A stretch of DNA of 64,000 nucleotides from Veillonella dispar (GTDB lineage Bacteria; Bacillota; Negativicutes; Veillonellales; Veillonellaceae). The notes under the pieces were generated by a model. The model worked only from the letters and a program-made list of their open reading frames with translations, was not told the DNA's origin and ran no database searches. The stretch covers positions 765,952 to 829,951 of the forward strand of contig NZ_LR134375.1 of assembly GCF_900637515.1 (NCBI RefSeq), read 5' to 3'. Both the position numbers and the translations under genes were made by a program. Each line of letters begins with the position of its first letter. Positions within the stretch are counted from its first letter, which is position 1. Positions 52,139 through 61,500 of this stretch are shown in pieces.

Positions 52139-52456
52139 ATGGATAGTCTACGTAGTTTTATGGATGAAATGCTTAATGACCAAGGTCGTAAGGAAGGTTT
52201 CATTAGCGATCTACTAGGAAATCTTAAAAATCAGCCTATTCCAACATTGGAGCAAGCTCAAACAGGTTATACTACAGTAAGTAATTTACATGGCATATTC
52301 TATGATTATGATAAGGCCGAAGTTACTATTTCTTATAAGGTGGTACCTGATATGTACCCACCATATACATTGAGCTTTGTACAATTCCAAGCAGTGTTAG
52401 AAGGCTTATTAACCTTGCGCCGCAATCAAAAGTGGCAAATGCAACATAATAAATAA
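52139..52456 (+). CDS. Hypothetical protein downstream of aspartate kinase
   Basis: I do not recognise this 105-residue protein. It has no signal peptide or membrane segment. The middle part (YTTVSNLHGIFYDYDKAEVT, then YKVVPDMYPPYTLSFVQF) looks like a small alpha/beta domain. It starts three bases after lysC with AGAGG inside the end of lysC, so it is translationally coupled and probably expressed with it. A terminator and then an IS200 element follow. Confidence 0.75.
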   Translation: MDSLRSFMDEMLNDQGRKEGFISDLLGNLKNQPIPTLEQAQTGYTTVSNLHGIFYDYDKAEVTISYKVVPDMYPPYTLSFVQFQAVLEGLLTLRRNQKWQMQHNK

Positions 52457-52460
52457 CATG

Positions 52461-52492
52461 AACCCCATGGGCGGCAATGCCTATGGGGTTTT
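52461..52492 (+). terminator. Terminator of the lysC transcript
   Basis: AACCCCATGGGC pairs with GCCTATGGGGTT, followed by TTT. The IS200 copy 2 begins within four bases of it. Confidence 0.85.
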
Positions 52493-52495
52493 GCG

Positions 52496-53254
52496 TTATT
52501 GTCTTTAGACTGGTTCGCGACGTAGTCGCGAATCATTAAACCACCCGCTATGCGGGTGCGGCAACGAAAGTTATACAAAAAAATCACCTTGCTTAAGTAT
52601 AATGTAGGTGTTCAAGCCGCATTATATGCAAAAGAAAGGTGATTTTATATGGCAACAAAGACACAGAGCCTTGCGCACACAAAATGGTTATGCAAATACC
52701 ACATAGTATTTACACCTAAGTATAGACGTAAAGTTATATATAATCAATACAGAAATAGTTTACGTGAAATATTGAGACGTTTATGTGAATATAAGGGCGT
52801 CAAGATTATAGAGGGGGAGCTTATGGCTGATCATGTGCATATGCTAGTATTAATCCCGCCTAAAATATCAGTATCATCTTTTATGGGATACTTAAAAGGG
52901 AAAAGTGCACTAATGATGTTCGATAAACACGCAAACTTAAAGTATAAATTTGGAAATAGACACTTTTGGTCCGAGGGTTATTATGTTAGTACAGTAGGTT
53001 TAAATGAGGCTACAGTAAAGAAATATATACGTGAGCAAGAGTTACATGACCAAATGAAAGATAAACTTAGTGTAAAAGAATATGAGGACCCTTTTAAGGG
53101 TAGCAAGTAATACACATCCCCTTTAAGGGGAACGTTACGAGTCAATGGCTATGCGGCTTGAACGTAGTGAAAGCCAGCGCCTTTAGACGCTGGCCTAGTA
53201 CTACGGGCTTATAGCCCGTGAGCAAACCACCCGTTTTACGGGTGGTTCTGATTT
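52496..53254 (+). mobile_element. IS200-type insertion sequence, copy 2 (759 bp)
   Basis: Same borders, length and hairpins as copy 1 at 33113-33871. The flanking sequence to the left (TTTTGCG) and right (CGATAATT) is different from copy 1, which fixes the ends. In both cases TTAT is the first shared sequence, so TTAT may be the target. Both copies sit directly behind an intrinsic terminator. Confidence 0.9.
52649..53110 (+). CDS. tnpA: IS200/IS605-family transposase TnpA, copy 2
   Basis: Protein identical to the transposase at 33266 over all 153 residues, with the HUH motif ADHVHMLV and the tyrosine region VKKYIREQE. The DNA differs at several third codon positions (for example in the ISVSSFMGYLKGK region), so the two copies have been apart for some time while the protein stayed under selection. 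Confidence 0.95.
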   Translation: MATKTQSLAHTKWLCKYHIVFTPKYRRKVIYNQYRNSLREILRRLCEYKGVKIIEGELMADHVHMLVLIPPKISVSSFMGYLKGKSALMMFDKHANLKYKFGNRHFWSEGYYVSTVGLNEATVKKYIREQELHDQMKDKLSVKEYEDPFKGSK

Positions 53255-53352
53255 CGATAATTATTCTTAACATCTATATATAGGGTCGTCGATATGTTAT
53301 AATAAATTATTAGCATGAAATTAATTATATTTATATAGAAAGAAGGGACAGC

Positions 53353-56262
53353 ATGGAAATAAATAAGGTTTATTCTGGCTTTCGCCTTGACCGCATTGAG
53401 CGCATTGATGAGATCAATGGTACCGCTTATGAAATGAAGCACGAAAAGTCTGGTGCTCGCTTAATTTATATCGATTCACCAGATTCTAATAAAGTATTCA
53501 ATATTGCTTTTAGAACAACACCTCATAATAGCACAGGTGTAGCACATATTATGGAGCACTCCGTTCTATGTGGTTCTCGCAAATTCCCATTAAAAGAGCC
53601 ATTTGTTGAACTTGTAAAAGGTTCTTTAAATACGTTCCTAAACGCTATGACATATCCGGATAAAACGATGTATCCTGTAGCGAGTAAGAACGATAAAGAC
53701 TTCCATAATTTGATGGACGTATATCTTGATGCCGTATTCTACCCACGTGTTCGTGAAGATGCAGAAATCGTAATGCAAGAAGGGTGGCATTATGAGCTCG
53801 AAAATGCAGATGATGAACTTACCTACAAGGGTGTTGTGTTCAATGAGATGAAGGGTGTTTACTCATCTCCTGACTCTGTATTAGAACGCCAAATGATGCG
53901 TGAGCTTTTCCCAGATACAACTTATGGTGTTGACTCTGGTGGGGATCCTGATTATATTACAGATTTAACATATGAAGAATTCCAAGAGTTCTATCGTGTT
54001 CACTATCATCCATCTAACAGTTATATCTTTTTGTATGGTGATATGAATATTGAAGAGCAATTAGCATTCTTGAATGATGAGTACTTAAGTCATTTTGATG
54101 CTATCGATGTTCATACGGAGGTGGCTCTACAAGCTCCATTTACAGAAGGTAAAGTAGTGAGCTATCCATATAGCGTAGGTTCTGAGGAGCCAACAGATAA
54201 TCGTACATTGCATTCCTTTGCTTACGTATTGCCGGATGTAACACCAGAACATAGCTTGGCATTTGAAGTGTTAACACATGCTTTGTTAACATCTCCTGCA
54301 GCACCTCTTAAACAGGCGTTGGTAAAAGCTGGTATCGGATCTGATGTTAGTGGCTATTACTTAGATAGCATTCGTCAACCTATGTGGACAGTACAAGCTA
54401 CAGGTTCTAATCTAGATAAACAAGCTGACTTGCAACGTATTGTAGAGTCTACATTACAAGAGTTATGTGATAAGGGCTTAGATAAAGAGTTATTAGAGGC
54501 TTCTTTAAATAGCATTGAATTTGCTCTTCGTGAAAGCGATTTTGGTGGTCGTCCTATTGGTTTAGCCTATATTATCCGTATGATGGATAATTGGCTATAT
54601 GATAACGATCCATTGGAATTATTACACTATGAAGAGGCATTAGCAAATATTCGCAAGGGTTTAGCTGGCACATATTTCGAAGATTTAATTCGTCATTCCA
54701 TCTTGAATAATAACCATAAAGTTCTTGTATCTATTTATCCTGAACGTGGTCTTCAAGAACGTAAAGATGCAGAGGTTAAAGAACATTTAGCTACAGTAAA
54801 AGCTAATATGACCTCTGAAGAAATCGAAGCAATTGTAGAGCAAACAAAACGCCTAAAAATTCGTCAAGAAACACCAGATAGCGATGAAGCTCTAGCGTCT
54901 ATTCCTTTGCTCGAGTTGTCTGATTTAAATCCTAATATTGAAGCCGTAGAACGCCGTGAAAGTAAAATTGGCAATACTACAGTTCACTTTGTTCCTACTT
55001 TTACAAAAGGTATCAATTATGTGGGTTTGTACTTTAAATTGAACTGCCTCACTGAGGAAGAACTATTCTACGCTGATATTTTAAGTGATATCCTCGGTCG
55101 TATTGATACATCTGAACGCGGTTATGAAGCACTGGCTAAAGATATTAATATGAATTTAGGTGGATTAAGTTCTGATATTACGGCCATTAGTAAAGATGGT
55201 AAGCGTGATGAATTTACGCCTCTTATGATTGTACGTGCGAAAGCATTACATTCTAAATTACCTGATTTATGTCGCTTGATTAATGAAGTAGTTCAAAAGG
55301 CAGATTATAGCGATGATCAACGTTTGACTGAACTTGTTCAAGAAAGCAAAGCCATTTGGGATAATGAAGCATTCCGCCGTGGTAATTCCATCGTGAGTCA
55401 ACGCGTTATGGCTCAAGTATCTGCAGTTGGTAAGTTTAGAGATAATGGTAATTTAGGATATTATCAAAAAATTAGTGAACTAGCATCTAATCCTGCAGCA
55501 TTGCCACTTTTACCAGAGAAATTAGCCGAAGTGGCTCGTAAGATATTCCGCGCTAACAATGTAGATATTATGTTTGTTGGGGAAGAAGGCGAATTAGAAG
55601 CCTTTGAAAACCTTATGAAACCTTTCGTTGAAACTTGGGATGCTACAGAATTGAGTGATGATGCATTACAAATCACTCGTCTATCTGGCAACGATGGTAT
55701 CGTTACTGCTGGTAAGGTTCAATACGTAGCTCAAGGTGGTAACTTCATCGATCATGGTTTCAAACATGTTGGTCCAATGAGCGTGTTAGAAACGATTCTA
55801 CGTTATGAATACCTTTGGATTCGTATTCGTGTACAAGGTGGCGCTTACGGAGCATTTGCTAATTTCTATGATGATGGCAATATGATTTTCTGCAGTTATC
55901 GCGATCCTAACTTGTTGGAAACTTTGAATGTATATAAAGAGTTGCCTCAATACCTTCGTGACTTCACATTGACTGACCGTGAAATGCGTAAGTATATTAT
56001 CGGTACTATGAGTTCTTTAGACTTGCCAATGACACCTGCATTGCGTGGACCACGTGCAATGGGTATGTACTTCAGCGGTGCTAAATTAGAGGACAAAGTA
56101 GAGTTCCGTAAACAAGTAATCGCATGTAAGCCAGAAGATATTGTTGCATTAGCAGATGTGGTAGAACCTGTATTGAATGATAATCATATTTGCACAATGG
56201 GTAACGAACAAAAGATTAAAGATACTGGTAATGTGTTTGATAACATTGTGTCTTTAGGATAA
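53353..56262 (+). CDS. M16C-family zinc metallopeptidase (presequence protease-like)
   Basis: The 969-residue protein is an inverzincin of the M16C family, which forms a closed chamber and degrades peptides. The zinc motif HXXEH is visible as HIMEH (65-69), with GSRKFPLKEPFVELVKGS next to it and the third ligand Glu in VFNEMKGVYSS. The whole length with four related domains is kept. No signal peptide is visible, so it is cytoplasmic and probably clears peptides. It starts about 100 bases after the IS200 element, with AGAAGGGA upstream. Next gene is gluQ. Confidence 0.93.
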   Translation: MEINKVYSGFRLDRIERIDEINGTAYEMKHEKSGARLIYIDSPDSNKVFNIAFRTTPHNSTGVAHIMEHSVLCGSRKFPLKEPFVELVKGSLNTFLNAMTYPDKTMYPVASKNDKDFHNLMDVYLDAVFYPRVREDAEIVMQEGWHYELENADDELTYKGVVFNEMKGVYSSPDSVLERQMMRELFPDTTYGVDSGGDPDYITDLTYEEFQEFYRVHYHPSNSYIFLYGDMNIEEQLAFLNDEYLSHFDAIDVHTEVALQAPFTEGKVVSYPYSVGSEEPTDNRTLHSFAYVLPDVTPEHSLAFEVLTHALLTSPAAPLKQALVKAGIGSDVSGYYLDSIRQPMWTVQATGSNLDKQADLQRIVESTLQELCDKGLDKELLEASLNSIEFALRESDFGGRPIGLAYIIRMMDNWLYDNDPLELLHYEEALANIRKGLAGTYFEDLIRHSILNNNHKVLVSIYPERGLQERKDAEVKEHLATVKANMTSEEIEAIVEQTKRLKIRQETPDSDEALASIPLLELSDLNPNIEAVERRESKIGNTTVHFVPTFTKGINYVGLYFKLNCLTEEELFYADILSDILGRIDTSERGYEALAKDINMNLGGLSSDITAISKDGKRDEFTPLMIVRAKALHSKLPDLCRLINEVVQKADYSDDQRLTELVQESKAIWDNEAFRRGNSIVSQRVMAQVSAVGKFRDNGNLGYYQKISELASNPAALPLLPEKLAEVARKIFRANNVDIMFVGEEGELEAFENLMKPFVETWDATELSDDALQITRLSGNDGIVTAGKVQYVAQGGNFIDHGFKHVGPMSVLETILRYEYLWIRIRVQGGAYGAFANFYDDGNMIFCSYRDPNLLETLNVYKELPQYLRDFTLTDREMRKYIIGTMSSLDLPMTPALRGPRAMGMYFSGAKLEDKVEFRKQVIACKPEDIVALADVVEPVLNDNHICTMGNEQKIKDTGNVFDNIVSLG

Positions 56263-56372
56263 ATAAGTTTATATCAATAAATGATATAACTTTAGTTTGA
56301 CATATCTTCGGATGTATAAGTGGCATATTCATAATGGATATGCCACTTGTTTTCTGCTATAGGAGAGTTCTA

Positions 56373-57338
56373 ATGAAAGGTAGATTTGCGCCTAGTCCAA
56401 CAGGATATATTCATCTTGGTAACGTGTGGATAGCACTTTTATCATATATCTCTACACGCCAACAAAAAGGAACGTATGTTGTACGTATGGAGGATATAGA
56501 CCTACAACGGTCAAAACGAGAACTAGGGGAAGCTTTACTAGATGATTTAGAATGGCTTGGCTTTGAATGGGATGAAGGTCCTCGTGTAGGTGGTCCAGAA
56601 GTATCTTATTGGCAAAGTGAAAGACAAACATATTATGCAGACATATTAGAATATCTCGCATTAGAAAAACTAATTTACCCTTGCTTTTGTAATAGAGCGC
56701 GACTACAATCTATAGCTTCTGCACCTCATGTAGGCGAAGTGGTGCATCGTTATGATGGAAAATGTCGACATTTACGTGATTTTGAAATGCAAGAGTTATG
56801 TAATAGCAAAGAACCATCCTTGCGCCTTGCTATAGATTCTTGTGATCTTGAGTTTGATGATCGATGGCAAGGTAAGCAGCATATTCATTTGGAAGGTGAA
56901 CTAGATGATTATGTATTACGTCGTGGTGATGGTATGTACGCATATAATTTGGCAGTCGTATTAGATGATATAGCTATGGGAATAACTGAAGTGATTCGAG
57001 GCGATGATTTACTCGATACAACGGGACAGCAATTATATTTGTATAATACATTACAACAATGCTATCCCCATAAGAATATAGTGGTTCCTAAGTATGGTCA
57101 TGCCCCACTTTTGGTAGATACAGATGGCCATAGACTTTCTAAACGCCAAAAGAGTATTACAATCCGTGAATTACGAGAACAGCAATGGTCAGCATCTAGA
57201 ATTTTAGGAGAGTTAGCTGTTGCAGGCGGGCTTATAGATGGTGCTAAGTATAGTCATTCACAAATAAGCCTTTCTGATTTAATTCATTTAGACCTATCGG
57301 TTCCTAGTTTGAGGCAAAAAACAATTGTCATTGAATGA
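56373..57338 (+). CDS. gluQ: Glutamyl-Q tRNA(Asp) synthetase
   Basis: GluQRS attaches glutamate to the queuosine base of tRNA(Asp). The 321-residue protein resembles the catalytic half of glutamyl-tRNA synthetase, with RFAPSPTGYIHLGN (HIGH-type motif), a zinc-binding CFCNRARL...C region and RLSKRQKS (KMSKS-type motif). It lacks an anticodon-binding domain, which separates it from GltX. ATG 56373 follows AGGAGAG (56361-56367); the upstream start at 56334 is less likely. Confidence 0.93.
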   Translation: MKGRFAPSPTGYIHLGNVWIALLSYISTRQQKGTYVVRMEDIDLQRSKRELGEALLDDLEWLGFEWDEGPRVGGPEVSYWQSERQTYYADILEYLALEKLIYPCFCNRARLQSIASAPHVGEVVHRYDGKCRHLRDFEMQELCNSKEPSLRLAIDSCDLEFDDRWQGKQHIHLEGELDDYVLRRGDGMYAYNLAVVLDDIAMGITEVIRGDDLLDTTGQQLYLYNTLQQCYPHKNIVVPKYGHAPLLVDTDGHRLSKRQKSITIRELREQQWSASRILGELAVAGGLIDGAKYSHSQISLSDLIHLDLSVPSLRQKTIVIE

Positions 57339-57400
57339 TAATAGATACATTGATTTTAGTTCTGAAATGTTTGCTAAAAGCGTATAATTCTTTAACTATA

Positions 57401-57445
57401 AAATTCGATACATTATATTGACAAAATTCGATATTTGTTTATAAT
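57401..57445 (+). promoter_or_regulatory. Promoter of the CoA-binding/thioredoxin operon with repeated AAATTCGATA
   Basis: TTGACA (57418-57423) and TATAAT (57440-57445) are 16 bases apart, a near-perfect promoter. AAATTCGATA occurs at 57401-57410 and again at 57424-57433, inside the spacer, 23 bases apart. The position suggests a repressor site. A similar motif occurs in the superoxide reductase promoter. Confidence 0.65.
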
Positions 57446-57466
57446 AGTATATAAGAGGTGGTTGAA

Positions 57467-57841
57467 ATGACAATTCAACAAGCTTTAGATCAAAAGGTGT
57501 GGGCCGTTATTGGAGCCACTGATAAAACCGAAAAGTTCGGCTATAAGATTTATAAATGTCTTAAAGATCACGGATATGAAGTATATCCAGTTAATCCTAA
57601 TGTTGCAGAAGTAGATGGAGACAAATGTTACTCTAGTCTTTCTGCACTTCCTGTTGTACCAGCTGTTGTGGATTTTGTTGTACCAGAATCAGCGGGTTTA
57701 GCTGCACTTGATGAATGCAAAGAACTTGGCATTTCAACTGTGTGGTTACAACCAGGAGCGGATAAACCATCTGTTGTTGAAAAAGCACATGCTTTAAACT
57801 TGCATGTCATTCAAGATTGTGTATTAGTTCAATTACCGTAG
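57467..57841 (+). CDS. CoA-binding domain protein (YccU-like)
   Basis: The 124-residue protein is a Rossmann-type CoA-binding domain: VWAVIGATDKTEKFGYKIYK, then YPVNPNVAEVDGDKCYSS, VDFVVPESAG and ISTVWLQPGADK. Small stand-alone proteins of this family bind coenzyme A; their role is not defined. The start at 57467 has AAGAGGTGG upstream. It is followed after nine bases by trxA, so the two share a promoter, which hints at thiol or redox metabolism. Confidence 0.9.
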   Translation: MTIQQALDQKVWAVIGATDKTEKFGYKIYKCLKDHGYEVYPVNPNVAEVDGDKCYSSLSALPVVPAVVDFVVPESAGLAALDECKELGISTVWLQPGADKPSVVEKAHALNLHVIQDCVLVQLP

Positions 57842-57850
57842 GAGGGTATA

Positions 57851-58171
57851 ATGAGCGAATTAAAAGAATTAAAAACTGCTGAATATCAAGATTTAGTAAA
57901 TCAAGGTGGCGTAACTGTTATTGATTTCTGGGCTCCATGGTGCGGTTATTGCGTACGTATGATGCCGATCATCGAAGAAATTGCAGGTGAGCTTGAAGGT
58001 AAAGCTAACTTTGTAAAAGTAAATGCTGATGAAGAACCAGAATTAGCACGTAATTTACAAGTTGAAGTATTGCCTACATTTGTTATCTTAAAAGATGGCG
58101 AAGTAGTAGATCGTAAAATTGGTTTCTTGCCAAAAGGCGATCTTCAAGGTGCTATTGAATCTAAATTCTAA
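57851..58171 (+). CDS. trxA: Thioredoxin with CGYC active site
   Basis: The 106-residue protein has the thioredoxin fold pattern: VIDFWAPWCGYCVRMMPIIE, EPELARNLQVEVLPTFVILK (with the cis-proline in LPTF) and DGEVVDRKIGFLPK. The active site is CGYC (Cys31, Cys34) instead of the usual CGPC, a change expected to alter redox potential. GGAGGG precedes the ATG. It is the second gene of its operon and is followed by a strong terminator. Confidence 0.93.
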   Translation: MSELKELKTAEYQDLVNQGGVTVIDFWAPWCGYCVRMMPIIEEIAGELEGKANFVKVNADEEPELARNLQVEVLPTFVILKDGEVVDRKIGFLPKGDLQGAIESKF

Positions 58172-58208
58172 TAATCTGAATAATTCTATATAGATAGAGT
58201 AAAAAAGA

Positions 58209-58248
58209 CCTCATCAATGTATGTCCAATACATTGATGAGGTTTTTTT
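58209..58248 (+). terminator. Terminator of the thioredoxin operon
   Basis: CCTCATCAATGTAT pairs exactly with ATACATTGATGAGG, followed by seven T. Confidence 0.93.
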
Positions 58249-58550
58249 CATATTTTCTATAGAAGCAAATAAAAAGTATCGTATAAATATAAAATTAGAT
58301 TAAAATATAAAATTTCATTTTACATAATTCAATATTATTAATAACTTAGTATTCAAGCGGATTTTTAGGTATTTTTAAATGAGGAAAAAATGAAACATTA
58401 GTTTAACTTATTAATTTTTTTATGGAAGTTTAAAATAATATATGGTAGTATTATGTTAAATATTGTGAATATTTAGTGAAAAAGAGTGCAATATTTGATT
58501 TATTTCTTCATCGTGGGGTGAGAGCCACAAATGTTGGGAGGGAACTTAAT
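58249..58550 (+). other. AT-rich region before the adhesin gene
   Basis: About 300 bases of very AT-rich sequence with no reading frame. I see no convincing promoter. Near the end, GTGG (58513-58516) can pair with CCAC (58525-58528), and GGGAGGGAA forms a strong ribosome binding site for ATG 58551. Confidence 0.4.
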
Positions 58551-61500
58551 ATGAATAAGGTATTCAAAGTTGTTTGGAGTGCAACTAAGCACGCTTACGT
58601 CGTAACGTCTGAGTTGGCTAAGTCACATCAAAAATCTGCAACTACAATTGTAGCTGCAGTTATTTTGGCGGCTAGCTTTTCTGGAGGTGTTGCTAATGCA
58701 TCCAGCCCTGAGGATTGGGCTAGAGCTGATCTTATTGGTAGCCAAAGATGGTTAACACCTGATCAAAATGCTTGGGGTCATATGCAAGATCAACATCAAG
58801 TTGATTCACAACAATTAGACCAACAGCAACAGCAACAACAACAGCAGCAACAACAATGGCAACAACAAGAGCCACAGCAACAACAATGGCAACAACAAGT
58901 GCCACAACAGCAACAACAGCAACAACAATGGCAACAACAAGTGCCACAACAACAGCAGCAACAACAAATCCCTAAAAAAGGCGGTTCCACTGGTAATACC
59001 GTAATTAATAACTACTATACAGTTGTAACTACTGATGTTGAAAATGTTAAGAAAAATACACATAACATTAACGTTGTAAATAAAAAGGTAGATATCAATA
59101 CTACTAATATTAATACTGTTAATAATAAGGTTGAGAGTGTAAAAACTGACATTAATAAAATCAATGCTAATATTACAAATATCAACGCTAAAGTTGATAA
59201 AAATAGCAAAGATATTGAAGGATTAAAAGGCAAAGTCGGCACTCAAATCACTAACATTCAACAAGATATCACAAATATTAACAATAATATTGACGCTAAA
59301 TTTACTAAAATTAACAACGATATTGATGTAAAAATCGATAATAAAATTACTAACATTACAAATAATGTTGTTAATAATGTAAATACTAACATTGATGCTA
59401 GTGTAAAAAAACATATTGAAGCTAATAATACCAATATTATTAATCAAGTAAATCAAAATATTAATACTGCAGTTCAAAATAATAACACTACAATTTTGAA
59501 CAAAGTTGATGAGAAGATTGAAAATAACAACACTACTATTATTAATAATGTTAATAAAGATGTAGATGTTAAGATTAATGATATTAAAACAAATATCAAT
59601 AATACGAAAAATGAGTTGAATACTAACATTTCTAATGTTAAAAATGAACTCAATCAAAATATCAACAACGTTGATATTAAAGTTAACAACAATAAAAAAG
59701 CAATTGATAATTTAACTGTTAATGTTAACAATAATAGTAAATCTATTGCTGATTTAACTGCTAAAGTTGAAAATAACACCCAAAATATTGATGCTAATAA
59801 TACTTTCATCATGGAAAACCGTAAATTTATCGGTGATAACAAAAAAGCTATCAACGAGAACAAAAAAGCCATCGATGAATTGAAAGGTAAAGTTGGCACA
59901 ACAATCAATAATATTAACACTACAATTGATAATAAGATTAATGAAAATAACACTAAGATTATCAACGAAGTTAATCACAATGTAGATGTTAAAATCAACG
60001 ATAGCAAAACTAACATTATTAGTGAAGTTAACAAAACAATTAATTCTAAAATTGAAGCTAACAACACAACTATTATTAATAAAGTAAATAATGATGTTGA
60101 TACTAAGATCAATGCTGTTAAAACTGATATCACAAATATCAACAATACAGTTAATAATGTAAGTGCAAAAGTTGATTCTAATACTACTAACATTACTAAT
60201 AACACTACAAATATCAACAAAAATGCGACTGCAATTACTGAATTAAACACTAAAGTTGATAATCAAGGTAAAGTTTTAGTTAATCATGAAGGTCGCATCC
60301 AGGAGCTTGAACAAGACAATAAAACTATTAAAACTGATGTAGCTAACACTCAAAATCAAGTTAATATCAATACTAAAGATATTGCTGATTTGAAAGGTAA
60401 AGTTGGTCAAAATATTGGTAATGTTCAAGTAGATATTAAAGATATTAAAAACAACATCACTAATATCAACAATAAAGTTGAAGCAAACACAGTTGCAATT
60501 AACAAGGTTGATGTAAAAGTTAATGGTGTTAAAGGTGATTTGGATGGCCTTAAAGGTCGTGTTGATCGCCATGACCAACGTTTGGACTACTTGCAAGACA
60601 ACATTGCAGATAACTCTACACGAATCTCTATTGTAGAAGATGGTGTAAAAGCTAATACAAAAGACATTAATGTAGTTGGCACAATTGCAATGGAAAACCG
60701 CACACTTATCGGTGCAAACCAAAAAGCTATCGATGAGTTAAAAGGTCATGTTGGCACACAAATTACCAATATTGAAACTACAATCAATAAGAAGATTGAA
60801 GCTAATAATACTACAATTATCAACAAAGTAGATGGTAATATTGATGCTAAGATTGAAAAAAATAACACAGTTATTAACAATAACATTAACAATGTAAATG
60901 CTAAGACTGAAGTTAATGCTAAAGCTATTACAGATAATAGTAAACGTATTGATGCTAATTCTGCTCGTATTTCCAATAATGAAAAAGCAATCAACGAGTT
61001 AAAAGGCCATGTTGGTACACAAATCACTAACATCGAAAATACAATTACTAATAAGATCAATGAAAACAACACAGTAATCAACAAAAATATCGATGCTAAG
61101 ATTGAAGCTAATAATACTACAATTCTTAATAAAGTAGACAATAACATCGATGTTAAGATTAATGCTAATAACATTAAAGTTGATCAAAAAATTGATGGTG
61201 TTAAAGGCGATTTAGATGGTCTTACTAAACGCGTTGCTCAAAACGAAAAAGACATCAACGTAGCTGGCACAATTGCTATTGAAAACCGTACACTTATCGG
61301 TGCTAATAAAAAAGCTATTGATGAATTAAAAGGTCATGTTGGCAATCAAATCACAAATATCGAAAATACAATTACTAATAAAATCAACGAAAACAATACC
61401 GTAATTAATAAAACTATCGATAATAAGATTGAAGCTAACAACACTGTTATCAACCAAAATATTGATAATAAAATCAATAGCAATAACACAACAATCATTA

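Noticed and set aside
52139-52456. Regulatory domain split from aspartate kinase
   Set aside because: The kinase already has two complete ACT domains, and the small protein does not show the ACT pattern.
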